Assembly (NCBI GenBank): GCA_036501665.1
Contig: DASXZW010000086.1
Location: forward strand, 1 to 64,000
Reading direction: 5' to 3'
From: DATAUD01 sp036501665
GTDB lineage: Bacteria; Verrucomicrobiota; Verrucomicrobiia; Limisphaerales; Palsa-1400
DNA: 64,000 nt
Shown: in pieces, positions 33,205-41,829 of the stretch
Numbering within the stretch: the first letter of the stretch is position 1
Layout of the letters: each line of letters opens with the position of its first letter
Program-made: the position numbers and the translations under genes
Notes under the pieces: generated by a model
Told to the model about the DNA's origin: nothing
What the model saw: the letters and a program-made list of their open reading frames with translations, nothing else
Databases searched by the model: none

Positions 33205-34206
33205 TTATGGGGCGTTTGATTCGTTCAGATGGCGGCCCTTAAAACGTGGCGCCAGCCAGCGAAGGACGCGCCCCGTCAAACCAAGAGACAGGACCTTGCT
33301 GGCATGACTATGCGGTAACCGCCAAATATCGGGCTGCCCCCAGGCTTGCCAGAGTGCCTCCACGGATTTGCTGTCCACAAAAAGATCATGGACGGCTTCG
33401 ATCAACAATACGTTTTCCCTGGAAATGCATGGCCGTAGAGTGGTCAAGTTCAACGCCGTCCGATTCAACGCCTCACGCTCCGGCTGTTGTCTCAGCAATT
33501 CCGCATGAACGCCGGACCATACGGTCTGTTTTGCAGCCGAGAGAGCGACATTCATGTCCAAGCCGGGCGCGACCAGGACGACGGCAGACAAACGTGTGTC
33601 GTAGCAGGCAGTTAATCCCGCCAGCGCGCCGCCGTAGGAATTGCCCCAGAGCGCCACGCCAGGACAGCCTTCCGATAACAGCCAACCGACTAAGGCGCGA
33701 ATTTCAGCGACCGCCTGTGCATACCCGATTTCGGCCGTGACCAGGTGATTCGGCCAACTCAACTTCGCCAGATCACGGGGACGGCGTTGGAATTGGAACG
33801 GGGCCATCAAAATCGCTGCGTTGAATCCGGCGCGGTTGCACTGGCGAGCCATTAGCGGAAACTTGAAATGATAATCCGGGTCGCCGCCGGCGCCGTGCAG
33901 CAGAATAACAGCCGGTTGTGACTGCCAGCAACCTGCGCAACGATGGAACCGGCCATAGACAACATTGTTCTCCTCAAACTGGCCCGGTCGGGGCGTGGGA
34001 AAGCGGAAGTCTCGTGTGCCACTGAATTCAAGTTGTGCTGGCGCGCTTTCGACGGGAATAAAATCCGGCCCCTTCAAGAGATGGAGGGCTTCTTCCAGTT
34101 TCGGATCGTGTGGATCGCCCCGCTGCTTCAGCAAAGATTTCACCCGCCGCCCCCACACCAGTTGAATGGCCAGCCAATCCAGCGTTTTGGTCAAGGGTGC
34201 GATCAC
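33205..34206 (-). CDS. Alpha/beta hydrolase, dipeptidyl-peptidase-like
   Basis: A 333-residue protein from GTG 34206. The fold is alpha/beta hydrolase: oxyanion AVILLHGAGGDPDYHFKFP, nucleophile Ser in ALWGNSYGGALAGL, a VVLVAPGLDMN strand, Asp in LLIEAVHDLFVDSKSVEAL, and catalytic His in RLPHSHASKVL. A complete triad is visible. There is no signal peptide, so it is cytoplasmic. It might hydrolyse an ester or peptide; the substrate is not apparent. It is alone on the minus strand between two decayed regions and downstream of the repeat element. Confidence 0.86.
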   Translation of the reverse strand: MIAPLTKTLDWLAIQLVWGRRVKSLLKQRGDPHDPKLEEALHLLKGPDFIPVESAPAQLEFSGTRDFRFPTPRPGQFEENNVVYGRFHRCAGCWQSQPAVILLHGAGGDPDYHFKFPLMARQCNRAGFNAAILMAPFQFQRRPRDLAKLSWPNHLVTAEIGYAQAVAEIRALVGWLLSEGCPGVALWGNSYGGALAGLTACYDTRLSAVVLVAPGLDMNVALSAAKQTVWSGVHAELLRQQPEREALNRTALNLTTLRPCISRENVLLIEAVHDLFVDSKSVEALWQAWGQPDIWRLPHSHASKVLSLGLTGRVLRWLAPRFKGRHLNESNAP

Positions 34207-34559
34207 ACGTCGGCTATTGGAGGAATTCTTTGGCTATCGCAAGAAAAATCGGCGTGATGAAGCTGGAGTCGCTGCTTCACCCCGCCAAGATCAAATCGTC
34301 CCGCTCTTTGGCCAACGATTCATTCCTTCCTCAATTCGCTGCAACAATTTGTAGCGACGGACCCGATCATCATGCCTCCCGTCAATGGAGACGCCCTAAT
34401 GACACACCGTCCAAGCGCTGACGTTTCCCAGGTGATTTGAAGCTGTCAATTTGATTCTCAAAACCTCATTTCTTCATACGTAAAGTCCTATTGCAGTGGC
34501 TGTTAAAAATCCGCGATCAAACTCTTTAAACGTTTGGCACGAGCCCTGCAAAAGCACTT
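34207..34559. other. Intergenic region, no gene recognised
   Basis: This region of about 350 bases lies between the divergent hydrolase and the coxB remnant. Several short frames exist (for example 34166-34354) without recognisable motifs. The bases directly before 34560 may be missing the coxB 5' part. Confidence 0.5.
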
Positions 34560-34917
34560 CTCAGCCGCGGCGAAGTCGCGCGGCCGACTTTCCTCGACCT
34601 GCGTTCGGCGGATGTGGTGCATAGCTTCTGGGTGCCGCGTCTCGCGGGAAAAACGGATCTTATACCGAACAAAATTAACTCCATGTGGATTCAGCCGGAA
34701 CGGACGGGGTTATTTTTGGGGCAATGCGCGAAGTATTGCGGCACTCAACATGCGAAAATGCTGCTGCGCGTTTATGTTGACACGCCGGAGGAGTTTGACC
34801 GCTGGGCGCAGGAAAAAAAAGGCCGCCGAAAAAGATCCAACAGCCTCCGCCGGGCGATTGGTCTTCGAGCAAACGGCCTGCATCAATTGCCACGCGATCA
34901 ATGGCACCGTTGCATGA
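34560..34917 (+). pseudogene. coxB: Cytochrome c oxidase subunit II, C-terminal remnant with frameshift
   Basis: From about 34572 the frame reads GEVARPTFLDLRSADVVHSF and continues WVPRLAGKTDLIPNKINSMW, then FLGQCAKYCGTQHAKMLLRV. This is the complete CuA site (His, two Cys spaced by three, His, Met). At the A8 run (34815-34822) the frame must shift to continue as AAEKDPTASAGRLVFEQTAC with haem motif CINCH and then ends at 34917. The N-terminal membrane part and the end of the cytochrome c domain are gone. The subunit is therefore non-functional as it stands. Confidence 0.85.
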
Positions 34918-35348
34918 CCTGCCTGATCATCGCCGAGAGCGCTATCTTCACGATCTTCGTAGTCGCTTACCTATTCTATCTCGGGAAAGACATCAGCGGC
35001 CCAACGCCGCGGCAGGTTCTCGAACTGCCGATCTTAAATAGCATTTGCCTTCTCTCCAGCAGCGCAACGATCACGTTCGCCCTGCAGTCGCTCAGGAACG
35101 GCGACCTGAAGCGTTTCAACGGATGGTGGCTCTTCACCATCGCGCTGGGAGCTTACTTCCTCATCGGCACAGGGCGCGAATGGCAGCACCTAATCCACGA
35201 CAAGGGACTTACCATCCAGACAAACCTCTTTGGCACAACCTTCTACTCGCTGGTTGGCTTGCATGCGTCTCACGTCATTATCGGTTTGCTGGCTCTTCTC
35301 ATCGTAATGGTCTTCGCGGTATCTGGCCTGGTTAGAGGCTGTACTTAA
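34915..35348 (+). pseudogene. coxC: Cytochrome c oxidase subunit III, internal remnant fused to coxB
   Basis: Directly after the coxB frame ends, CLIIAESAIFTIFVVAYLFY begins, with LGKDISGPTPRQVLELPILN and LHASHVIIGLLALLIVMVF. These are CoxC membrane helices. Homology stops at SGLVRGCT, before the last helices. Subunit I (coxA), which normally lies between coxB and coxC, is wholly absent. One deletion of more than 2 kb must have removed the end of coxB, all of coxA and the start of coxC. Confidence 0.82.
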
Positions 35349-35683
35349 CTTTTGGCAAATAGAGCGCCGAGCATGAGGGTGATAAAGGCCAGCCTGTGCT
35401 GGATGCAGAACGATCTCATGAGGCAGGCGTTGATGGGTCAAATTCGGACAAAAACGGCGCAATACCTTGACGCCACGCAGCTCTTCGTTGCGCTGGGAGG
35501 CAATTCAGCAGGCGTTTTCGAGCGGAGGGCCGTGGCGAAGAATTCCAAATGATCGCCGTCGTTCAAGATTGCTGGAAAGGCGCACGGCAGGAAATGTTAC
35601 TGGTCCAAATTCAGCCCCCATGACCATTCGTTTCCGGGTCATATAAGGAAGCACTTCCAGTCCCCGCCAATGTTGACGGAAGA
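35349..35683. other. Intergenic region, nothing recognised
   Basis: 335 bases between the coxC remnant and tRNA-Ala. A few short frames exist on both strands, none with motifs. It may hold further decayed sequence. Confidence 0.5.
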
Positions 35684-35759
35684 TGGTGGAGCCGAGGGGA
35701 GTCGAACCCCTGACCTTCTCATTGCGAACGAGACGCTCTACCAACTGAGCTACGACCCC
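35684..35759 (-). tRNA. tRNA-Ala(CGC)
   Basis: The minus strand gives GGGGTCG-TA-GCTC, D-loop with GG, GAGC, stem TCTCG/TGAGA with loop TTCGCAA (anticodon CGC), T-arm AGGGGTTCGACTCCCCT, acceptor CGGCTCC, A73 and encoded CCA. All stems pair, including one G-T in the acceptor. It is intact, and reads GCG codons. Confidence 0.95.
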
Positions 35760-35878
35760 ACAAATCGCCGTGTAAAATAGCCCCGCGAGTCTGGGAAGCA
35801 AGAGAAAATCGCCGACGTTTCGAGGAAGAAAACTCCATGGGATCATCTCGGTGAAGTTCGAGTGTGGCTGTGATTTGG

Positions 35879-38365
35879 TTATTGCAGAGTTTTCGCGGCG
35901 GGGATTTTCCCTTTTGGAGCTACGACGAGGCGTTCTCCTGCGGTGGTTATCAGTGTCAACAACTTTTCCGTGACGCTCTCGGCAGCCTTGCCGTTGCGGT
36001 AAACGGTTGTTTCGGTGTCCGGCCACGGATTCTGCAAGATGCATTGACCCCCCTTTTCGGAGAGGATTTCCACAAACTCCACCTCGTCATTCTTCCTGGA
36101 CGCGCTGATGAGAAAGGCGCCCCGCGCGGCGAGGGTAAACTGGGCGTCCCAACCTTTCGGCCAGGCCGGGAAGACGGTATTGATGGGGTCTTTTTCAACG
36201 GAGGGCGGAACGCTTTGGAGAAGGGCGTTTTGCAGGGCGTGGGAGGCATTGCCAAGATGCTCAAACTCGATGGCTCCCGGGCCTTCGCCTAACATCATGC
36301 GATTGCGCAACATGCCTCGATCCGCGCGGCCAGGGGCCGGTGCGTTGGTCTCGGGGTTGGAGTGCATCTGAGAGGGGATGATTGTTTTCATGAGTTCGCC
36401 CATGCCGAGATTGGCGGCAATGAGAGGTTCGCGGGAAAGGATGCCAAGGTTCCCTCCATCGCCGCCCTTCCGCGCGCCTCGTCCAGTGTAGGAAGCCTTC
36501 AGGCTGTTTAACAATGCGGTATCGTCAGTGACCGGCGTGCAGAGATCGTAGTATTCGCCGGCTTGAGGCGCTGGGGGAACCGGCAGGAGGTTGTCCGCCA
36601 CTTCCTTCCACTTCGGACGCAGATCGGCATCGACGCCGAGGATTTCCGAAGCCCGGATGGCAATGGGAAAGATAACACGCATTGCGAGCAGTTCCTCGGG
36701 AGTGTCAGACCTGCCCCAGGGTTTTTCCTCCAGATTATTGACATGGCGGATGTGGTATTTGCCGTCATCGGCTTTGTAGAGGTTGGGAAAATTCCGATAA
36801 AATTCCGCCGCGCCTTTGAGCATGGGATAGGCGGTCGCACGCAACCAGCCCTGGTCGAGGTAATAAGCGTAATGGAGCCAATAAAGGTAGGCGATTTTGG
36901 TGGTGGTGGACAGGACGTGAGAGGTCCATCCGTAGGGGCCTTGTTGGTTGTCGGTGTAACGGTAATTCCAGCGGCTGCTGAGGCCGTTTTTGTCGCGCGC
37001 GTAATCATCAAATTCCTTTGAGCGCTCTGCCCAAGGCTTTCGGGTAAGATAAAGGTCACGCATTTCAGCGGCGATATTGTCGGGCAAATCTTCCTGGCCG
37101 TTGAACCAGGTTGTTTCGGGGATCCAAATGCCCTGGCTGCCCCATTGCTGTCGGGCGGCACGCGCGTAAGAGTCGTAATAGCGGCTATACGTGTTGAAAA
37201 CGCAGGTCATCAATTCCGGGCGGTTGGCGGCGGTGAATCCATCAAAGAGACATCCCTGATTGTGCCACCAATACATTGAACCCCACTCGCGCAAATCGCC
37301 GTCGGTGCCCCAGATCACGCCGCAAAAGCGCGGCATGTAAGTCCCCCGGGAACAAGAGGCCATGAGATAAAGATAATACGTGTAAAACTTCTCTACGTTA
37401 TCGGCCACGCCATCGGCGCTGTGCAAATGAATAAAACCTTGAGTCCAGTAGCGGCCCCACCAATTGAGGTTGTCCTGGAGCATGTCATCAAATGATTTGG
37501 ACTGAGCGGCCGCCAATTGCTTCAACGCCAGATCGCCGACGTTTTGGTTCCGATCGTAACTGATGGCTGTGGCGGCCAGGATGAGCGCCTTGCCCTGGCG
37601 AGGTTCCGCAGACAAACGAACGGTCTGTTCGTTCTGATAAAGCGCCTTGGCATCGCGACCCACCACTGCGATGGCGATAGCCGAGGCGCTGTAAAAATTG
37701 CTTTCCGTGAATTCCTGGGTCAGGAGAATTTTGCCATCGCGGATGTCCAGGCGCGAGATGGCGACGTGGTCGCCCGTCCGAATAATCGCGCCGTGCGGTC
37801 CGACAGGCGAAGGGGGTTGTTTGACAGTGAAATTCTGTGCGTATCGCAGCATCCGCAAGTCGATATTGATGGCGCTGGGATGACTGCGTTGATCGTCCAC
37901 TTCAGTCGCAATGACATCGCCGTCCGTCCAAGCCAAACTTCGCGTCTTGATGCCGTCGCCGTTGGCAGACTCAAGGCCTTCATAGACCGACAAGCCCTGG
38001 TGAAACTTATCGCTGACAAAAACATCGTTCCCGTAGTCCACTAAATTGATGTCGAGATAGCCACAGCCGGAAGAATAATCGCTGTGCCCTTTCGGAGAAG
38101 CGAGGGTGTCCTTGCCGAAGCAGAAAAGATCAACGTGGTTGATTTGGTAATGGAGCGCGGAGGGAGTGGTCCAGACCAATGTGCCCACGCGGCCATTGCC
38201 GATGGGCAGTCCATCGTGCCTGCCCGGCGCGGGCGTGTTGAAACTCAGATCAGCGTGCGCAACCAAACTGCGGTAATCGTAATTCAGCAAAGTCTCGGCG
38301 ACTTGCGCGACGGTCGTTTCAACGGCCAGCATGAAGATCCCGAGGGCCGTGAGTAGTGTTTTCAT
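35879..38365 (-). CDS. Exported DUF5703/GH95-like glycoside hydrolase
   Basis: An 828-residue protein with a Sec signal (MKTLLTALGIFMLAVETTVA). The start of the mature part, APGRHDGLPIGNGRVGTLVW and LHYQINHVDLFCFGKDTL, then SGCGYLDINL, is the DUF5703/GH95-type N-terminal beta-domain found in alpha-L-fucosidase-like enzymes. An (alpha/alpha)6-barrel-like part follows (WYWTQGF region, FCGVIWGTDGDLREWGSMYW and TWFNGQEDLPDNIAAEMRDL). Catalysis is presumably acid/base but the residues are not certain. It likely acts in the periplasm on plant or algal polysaccharide. The ABC transporter genes lie 98 bases upstream on the same strand, so co-transcription is possible. Confidence 0.78.
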   Translation of the reverse strand: MKTLLTALGIFMLAVETTVAQVAETLLNYDYRSLVAHADLSFNTPAPGRHDGLPIGNGRVGTLVWTTPSALHYQINHVDLFCFGKDTLASPKGHSDYSSGCGYLDINLVDYGNDVFVSDKFHQGLSVYEGLESANGDGIKTRSLAWTDGDVIATEVDDQRSHPSAINIDLRMLRYAQNFTVKQPPSPVGPHGAIIRTGDHVAISRLDIRDGKILLTQEFTESNFYSASAIAIAVVGRDAKALYQNEQTVRLSAEPRQGKALILAATAISYDRNQNVGDLALKQLAAAQSKSFDDMLQDNLNWWGRYWTQGFIHLHSADGVADNVEKFYTYYLYLMASCSRGTYMPRFCGVIWGTDGDLREWGSMYWWHNQGCLFDGFTAANRPELMTCVFNTYSRYYDSYARAARQQWGSQGIWIPETTWFNGQEDLPDNIAAEMRDLYLTRKPWAERSKEFDDYARDKNGLSSRWNYRYTDNQQGPYGWTSHVLSTTTKIAYLYWLHYAYYLDQGWLRATAYPMLKGAAEFYRNFPNLYKADDGKYHIRHVNNLEEKPWGRSDTPEELLAMRVIFPIAIRASEILGVDADLRPKWKEVADNLLPVPPAPQAGEYYDLCTPVTDDTALLNSLKASYTGRGARKGGDGGNLGILSREPLIAANLGMGELMKTIIPSQMHSNPETNAPAPGRADRGMLRNRMMLGEGPGAIEFEHLGNASHALQNALLQSVPPSVEKDPINTVFPAWPKGWDAQFTLAARGAFLISASRKNDEVEFVEILSEKGGQCILQNPWPDTETTVYRNGKAAESVTEKLLTLITTAGERLVVAPKGKIPAAKTLQ

Positions 38366-38463
38366 TTTGTTGCGGTGCGATTGAGGTTAACTGCTCAATA
38401 AGAAACGACCGGCGTGCGATTTTCAACCAGAGACTGCGCAGACTTCGAGAACCGCAACCGGAC

Positions 38464-39279
38464 TTAAATTGACTGCCCTGTGGCCGCCTTCCCTGCGAAG
38501 TGCAGGCGCTCCAAAATTTCGCCGCGAAGCTGAAGGAATTCCGGGCTGTTTCGCTGGCGCGGACGTTCGAGAGTTACCCGGATGGTCTGCTCAATCCGGC
38601 CTGGCCGCGGCGTTATGATGACGATGCGGTCGCTCATGTAAATCGCCTCGTCGATGTCGTGCGTCACCAGCAGCATCGTCGTGCGGCGCGCCTGCCGGAG
38701 TCGCAAGACTTCATCCTGCATGCGCATTCGCGTGAAAGCGTCCAAAGCGCCCAACGGCTCGTCAAGCAAAAGAACCTTCGGATGATTGATCAACGCTCTT
38801 GCGAGCGCGACCCGTTGGGCCATGCCGCCCGAAAGGTGATGCGGATATGCGTTGGCAAATTGCTCCAACCCGACGAGTCGCGTGAATTCATCCACCTCGT
38901 GCGATTTTTCATGCAAAATGCCGCGGGCGACCAAACCGGCTTGAATGTTGCCTTTGACCGTGAGCCAGGGAAAAAGATTCGGGTCTTGAAAAACCAAACC
39001 GCGCTCCACGCTGGGCCCGGTGATTGGCTCGTTGCCAATCAAGAGTTCGCCCGCATCCAGCGTCTCCAAACCGGCGATGAGCCGGAGCAATGTGGATTTT
39101 CCGCAGCCGCTCGGCCCGATGAGGGAAACAAATTCAGAAGGTTCAATCGCGAATGAAATGCCCGAGAGGGCGGGCACGCGGACACTGGAATTGTTCGGCG
39201 CAGAAAAGCTTTTGCTTACCGACCGGGCACGGAGCGAGGAACCTTCGTTTGCGGTTTCAGGCGCGGAGCTTGTCACCAT
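38464..39279 (-). CDS. ABC transporter ATP-binding protein, nitrate/sulfonate/taurine type
   Basis: A 271-residue ATPase from ATG 39279, which has AAGGGGA seven bases upstream; a GTG at 39300 is the longer alternative. Walker A GPSGCGKSTLLRLIAG, Q-loop VFQDPNLFPWLTVKGNI, signature LSGGMAQRVALARAL, Walker B LLLDEPLGALDAFTRMRMQ and the switch His in LLVTHDIDEAIYMSDRIVI are all present. It matches SsuB/TauB/NrtD-type importers. Its start overlaps the permease stop by 7 bases, so the two are coupled. Confidence 0.95.
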   Translation of the reverse strand: MVTSSAPETANEGSSLRARSVSKSFSAPNNSSVRVPALSGISFAIEPSEFVSLIGPSGCGKSTLLRLIAGLETLDAGELLIGNEPITGPSVERGLVFQDPNLFPWLTVKGNIQAGLVARGILHEKSHEVDEFTRLVGLEQFANAYPHHLSGGMAQRVALARALINHPKVLLLDEPLGALDAFTRMRMQDEVLRLRQARRTTMLLVTHDIDEAIYMSDRIVIITPRPGRIEQTIRVTLERPRQRNSPEFLQLRGEILERLHFAGKAATGQSI

Positions 39280-40316
39280 TTGATGGTCCCCTTCTGCCAC
39301 ACAAGCACTCGGTCACGCACCTTGAACAGCAGTGTCATGATCGTGGAAAAAAACACCGCCATAATGATCAGCGCGGCGTAAACCTTCCCGTACTCCGCCC
39401 ATCCCTGCGCCCAACTCAAATACCAGCCGAGGCCCGACTTGACGCCCACCGTTTCCGCCACAACAAGCGTGAGGAATGAGGTGCCCAGCCCCATGAACAG
39501 GCCGATGAAAATGTTGGGCATCGCCGCCGGCACCGCCACACGCATGATGAGGTATCCCCTCCCCGCTCCGAGCGTTCGTGCGACATCCAAGTAAGACGCG
39601 CGGGTATTTGAAATGCCTGACGCCGTTAGCATCGTGACCGGAAACCACACTGAAAGCGCAATCAATCCAATGGCGGATAGTGTTGACGATGGCGAGAGCA
39701 CCATCGCCAGTGGGATCCACGCCGTCGCGGGAATCGGGCCCACAATTTTTAGCACGGGCATTCCCCAGTATCGCGCAGGGCCAAACCAACCGAGACAAAC
39801 TCCGGTAATCAACCCGATCACGACTCCCGCCGCGTATCCTCCGAACAGCAAAATCAACGAATGCCAGGCGCTGTCAAATATAAGCCCCCGGTCGTTGATG
39901 AGACTTTGCAGAACGCCTGCCGGGCTTGGAAAGTAAGGCAGCGGCAACAATCGGAAGCCCGAAGTGATCGTTTCCCAAAGCGTCAATAACAGGATCGCCG
40001 CCGCGAGGAGCGGGCACATGTGACGCATCCATCCCCGCAATCCTAGCCAAAACCACTGCATTATCGCCAAACCGATGGACGCCGCGAGAAAAACGGCCAA
40101 GAGTATCCAGTAAGTGTGGGTGTCAAGGGCAGCTTCCTGGCGTGACACAATTGCGTGAACACCCATCGCCAGCAATGTCGCCAAAGGAATCGCAAGCAGC
40201 GTCAGGGGCCGCAATCCAATTTGGGAAGGCGTCGTGTTCGCTGCCGATATTTCATTGATTTCTTGCGTTGGCTGGGTCACTTGATCGCTAGGTTGCAACA
40301 GGATGTTCCACACCAC
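39273..40316 (-). CDS. ABC transporter permease, SsuC/NrtB type with extra N-terminal helices
   Basis: A 347-residue membrane protein from GTG 40316, somewhat longer than the usual 260 because of three additional N-terminal helices (LTLLAIPLATLLAMGVHAIV, WILLAVFLAASIGLAIMQWF, HMCPLLAAAILLLTLWETI). The EAA loop ARTLGAGRGYLIMRVAVPAA binds the ATPase. It forms a complete importer with the neighbouring ATPase and binding protein, and overlaps the latter's end by 40 bases, so a later start is possible. The substrate class (nitrate, sulfonate, pyrimidine precursor) cannot be fixed. Confidence 0.9.
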   Translation of the reverse strand: MVWNILLQPSDQVTQPTQEINEISAANTTPSQIGLRPLTLLAIPLATLLAMGVHAIVSRQEAALDTHTYWILLAVFLAASIGLAIMQWFWLGLRGWMRHMCPLLAAAILLLTLWETITSGFRLLPLPYFPSPAGVLQSLINDRGLIFDSAWHSLILLFGGYAAGVVIGLITGVCLGWFGPARYWGMPVLKIVGPIPATAWIPLAMVLSPSSTLSAIGLIALSVWFPVTMLTASGISNTRASYLDVARTLGAGRGYLIMRVAVPAAMPNIFIGLFMGLGTSFLTLVVAETVGVKSGLGWYLSWAQGWAEYGKVYAALIIMAVFFSTIMTLLFKVRDRVLVWQKGTIKW

Positions 40317-41482
40317 GGATCATCAATTGTTGACATTTCCACGTGGAGGCGGGCATCCAGGTCCATTGGCAATTGACCGCCCGCAACCTTCTCAACCTGT
40401 AGCGATTTTAGCCATTCATCGGAGACGCCGTCAAGATGCGCGAAAGCGCGCCGGCCCAATTCTTCCGGGTCGGTCGTGGCGTTGAGCATGCCGAGCTGTT
40501 TCATCGACACCGCAGCCGTCTTTACCGCACGCTCAGCGCCGGAAACGCTCGGCTCGTAGCGCAGATGCGAGATCGCTGTTGCGTTGATTTCCGGCTTGGA
40601 AGCGAGATACTTCTTATCGACAGAGAGTTGCGCAGCCGCCTGGGGATTCGCTTCCACCCACTTGGCCGCTTTCAACAAGGCTCGTGTCGCTGCCGCCGCG
40701 GCCTTTGGATTGTTGGCGAGGAATTTCCCATTGGCCACCACCGCGCAGCAATACTCCTCGGACAAAGGCTCATCAGTGGCCTGGTCCGCCACGTTTCGAT
40801 ACTTCCCGCTGGAACTGAGCATCGTGCCAATTGGTTCCGAATCAGCCACAGCGTCAATTTCTCCCTTCTGCATCGCCAGCCCCAACTCAGCGGGCGGAAA
40901 GACCTTCCAGGTAACTTCCTTCGAGGGATCAATTCCGTGCTGGGACAGCACCCGATTTGCAAAAATGAAGGGCGGTGTTCCCATGCCCTGCACACCAATT
41001 CGTTTGCCTTTCAAATCTTCCACCGTGTGAATACCGCTGTTGGTGAACGCTTGCACTCTCAGGCATCCACGGTGAATTCCCGCCAGGAATTTCACGTCCA
41101 GCCCCTGCTCGATGGGTTTGAGAAACATCATCACCAGGTGATGCGTAATGTCAAATCCCCCCAAAGCGAGCGAGTCTTTGTAGGTCGCCCAATCGCATTT
41201 TACAAGCGACACGTCCAGGTTTTCCTCCTTAAAGAACCCCTTTTCATAAGCCGTGAAAATCGGCGCTTCGCAAGTCAGACCGATGTAACCAACTCTCACC
41301 TTCAACGGGCCGGCAGCCTCGGCGGAACCAGAAGCCGCAGCGGGGGACGGTGAATTATCCGCGCTCTTGTTGCAGGCCACCAGAAAAAGCGAGCCGCACA
41401 CAACCGCAGCCAGCGCCCTCGCTTTGGTCAAAAGATTCGTCGCTGTCAAAAATCGTTTCTCTGGAAGATGGTTGCGAAACAT
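40277..41482 (-). CDS. NrtA/SsuA-like solute-binding lipoprotein
   Basis: A 401-residue protein with a lipoprotein signal (AAVVCGSLFLVAC, Cys at 37). The binding domain follows: LKVRVGYIGLTCEAPIFTAY, KGFFKEENLDVSLVKCDW, VEDLKGKRIGVQGMGTPPFI, AMQKGEIDAVADSEPIGTML. The region after residue 230 (AAATRALLKAAKWVEANPQA) belongs to NrtA-type binding proteins, which hold nitrate, sulfonates or similar. It begins the transporter operon (binding protein, permease, ATPase). The C-terminal end, DPWCGTSCCNLAIK, contains three cysteines, which is unusual. Confidence 0.88.
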   Translation of the reverse strand: MFRNHLPEKRFLTATNLLTKARALAAVVCGSLFLVACNKSADNSPSPAAASGSAEAAGPLKVRVGYIGLTCEAPIFTAYEKGFFKEENLDVSLVKCDWATYKDSLALGGFDITHHLVMMFLKPIEQGLDVKFLAGIHRGCLRVQAFTNSGIHTVEDLKGKRIGVQGMGTPPFIFANRVLSQHGIDPSKEVTWKVFPPAELGLAMQKGEIDAVADSEPIGTMLSSSGKYRNVADQATDEPLSEEYCCAVVANGKFLANNPKAAAAATRALLKAAKWVEANPQAAAQLSVDKKYLASKPEINATAISHLRYEPSVSGAERAVKTAAVSMKQLGMLNATTDPEELGRRAFAHLDGVSDEWLKSLQVEKVAGGQLPMDLDARLHVEMSTIDDPWCGTSCCNLAIK

Positions 41483-41829
41483 AATCGTAAGCTAAATGGG
41501 GAGGAGAGCGTCATACAAACGATATGGGGCAAATGGCGACAAATTTGGGGCGAGAGGCCACGGAAATTGCGCCACCGAGGACAAAACCAGTGCAAGCCAG
41601 GTCAACGCGGCAAGCAGGCGACTTTACACCAAGGGAAGGAAACGAATATATTAACCGCGAATAACGCTAAATATGCGAAAAGCAGATGAAGGATTTCTCC
41701 TTTCGCATTTTTCGTGTATTTCGCGGTTCCGCATCTTTTGTCCCGTCCTGATTTTTCAGTTGCTTTCCCAAAGCATTTCTCTTCGCCGCCTCTGCTTCCT
41801 CTCGTTAAGTTTCTACCCAGCCCCCCGCG
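41483..41829. other. Intergenic region with an inverted CGCGAATAACGC-type repeat
   Basis: 347 bases, no gene. Around 41654-41680 the sequence TTAACCGCGAATAACGC is followed by AATATGCGAAAAGC; around 41700-41732 the partial complement TTTCGCATTTTTCGTGTATTTCGCGG appears, forming an imperfect long hairpin. Phrases of this form recur in intergenic regions of related genomes (from memory). Confidence 0.5.

Noticed and set aside
40436..41353. 305-residue plus-strand frame
   Set aside because: Antisense to the solute-binding lipoprotein, which has full family features.
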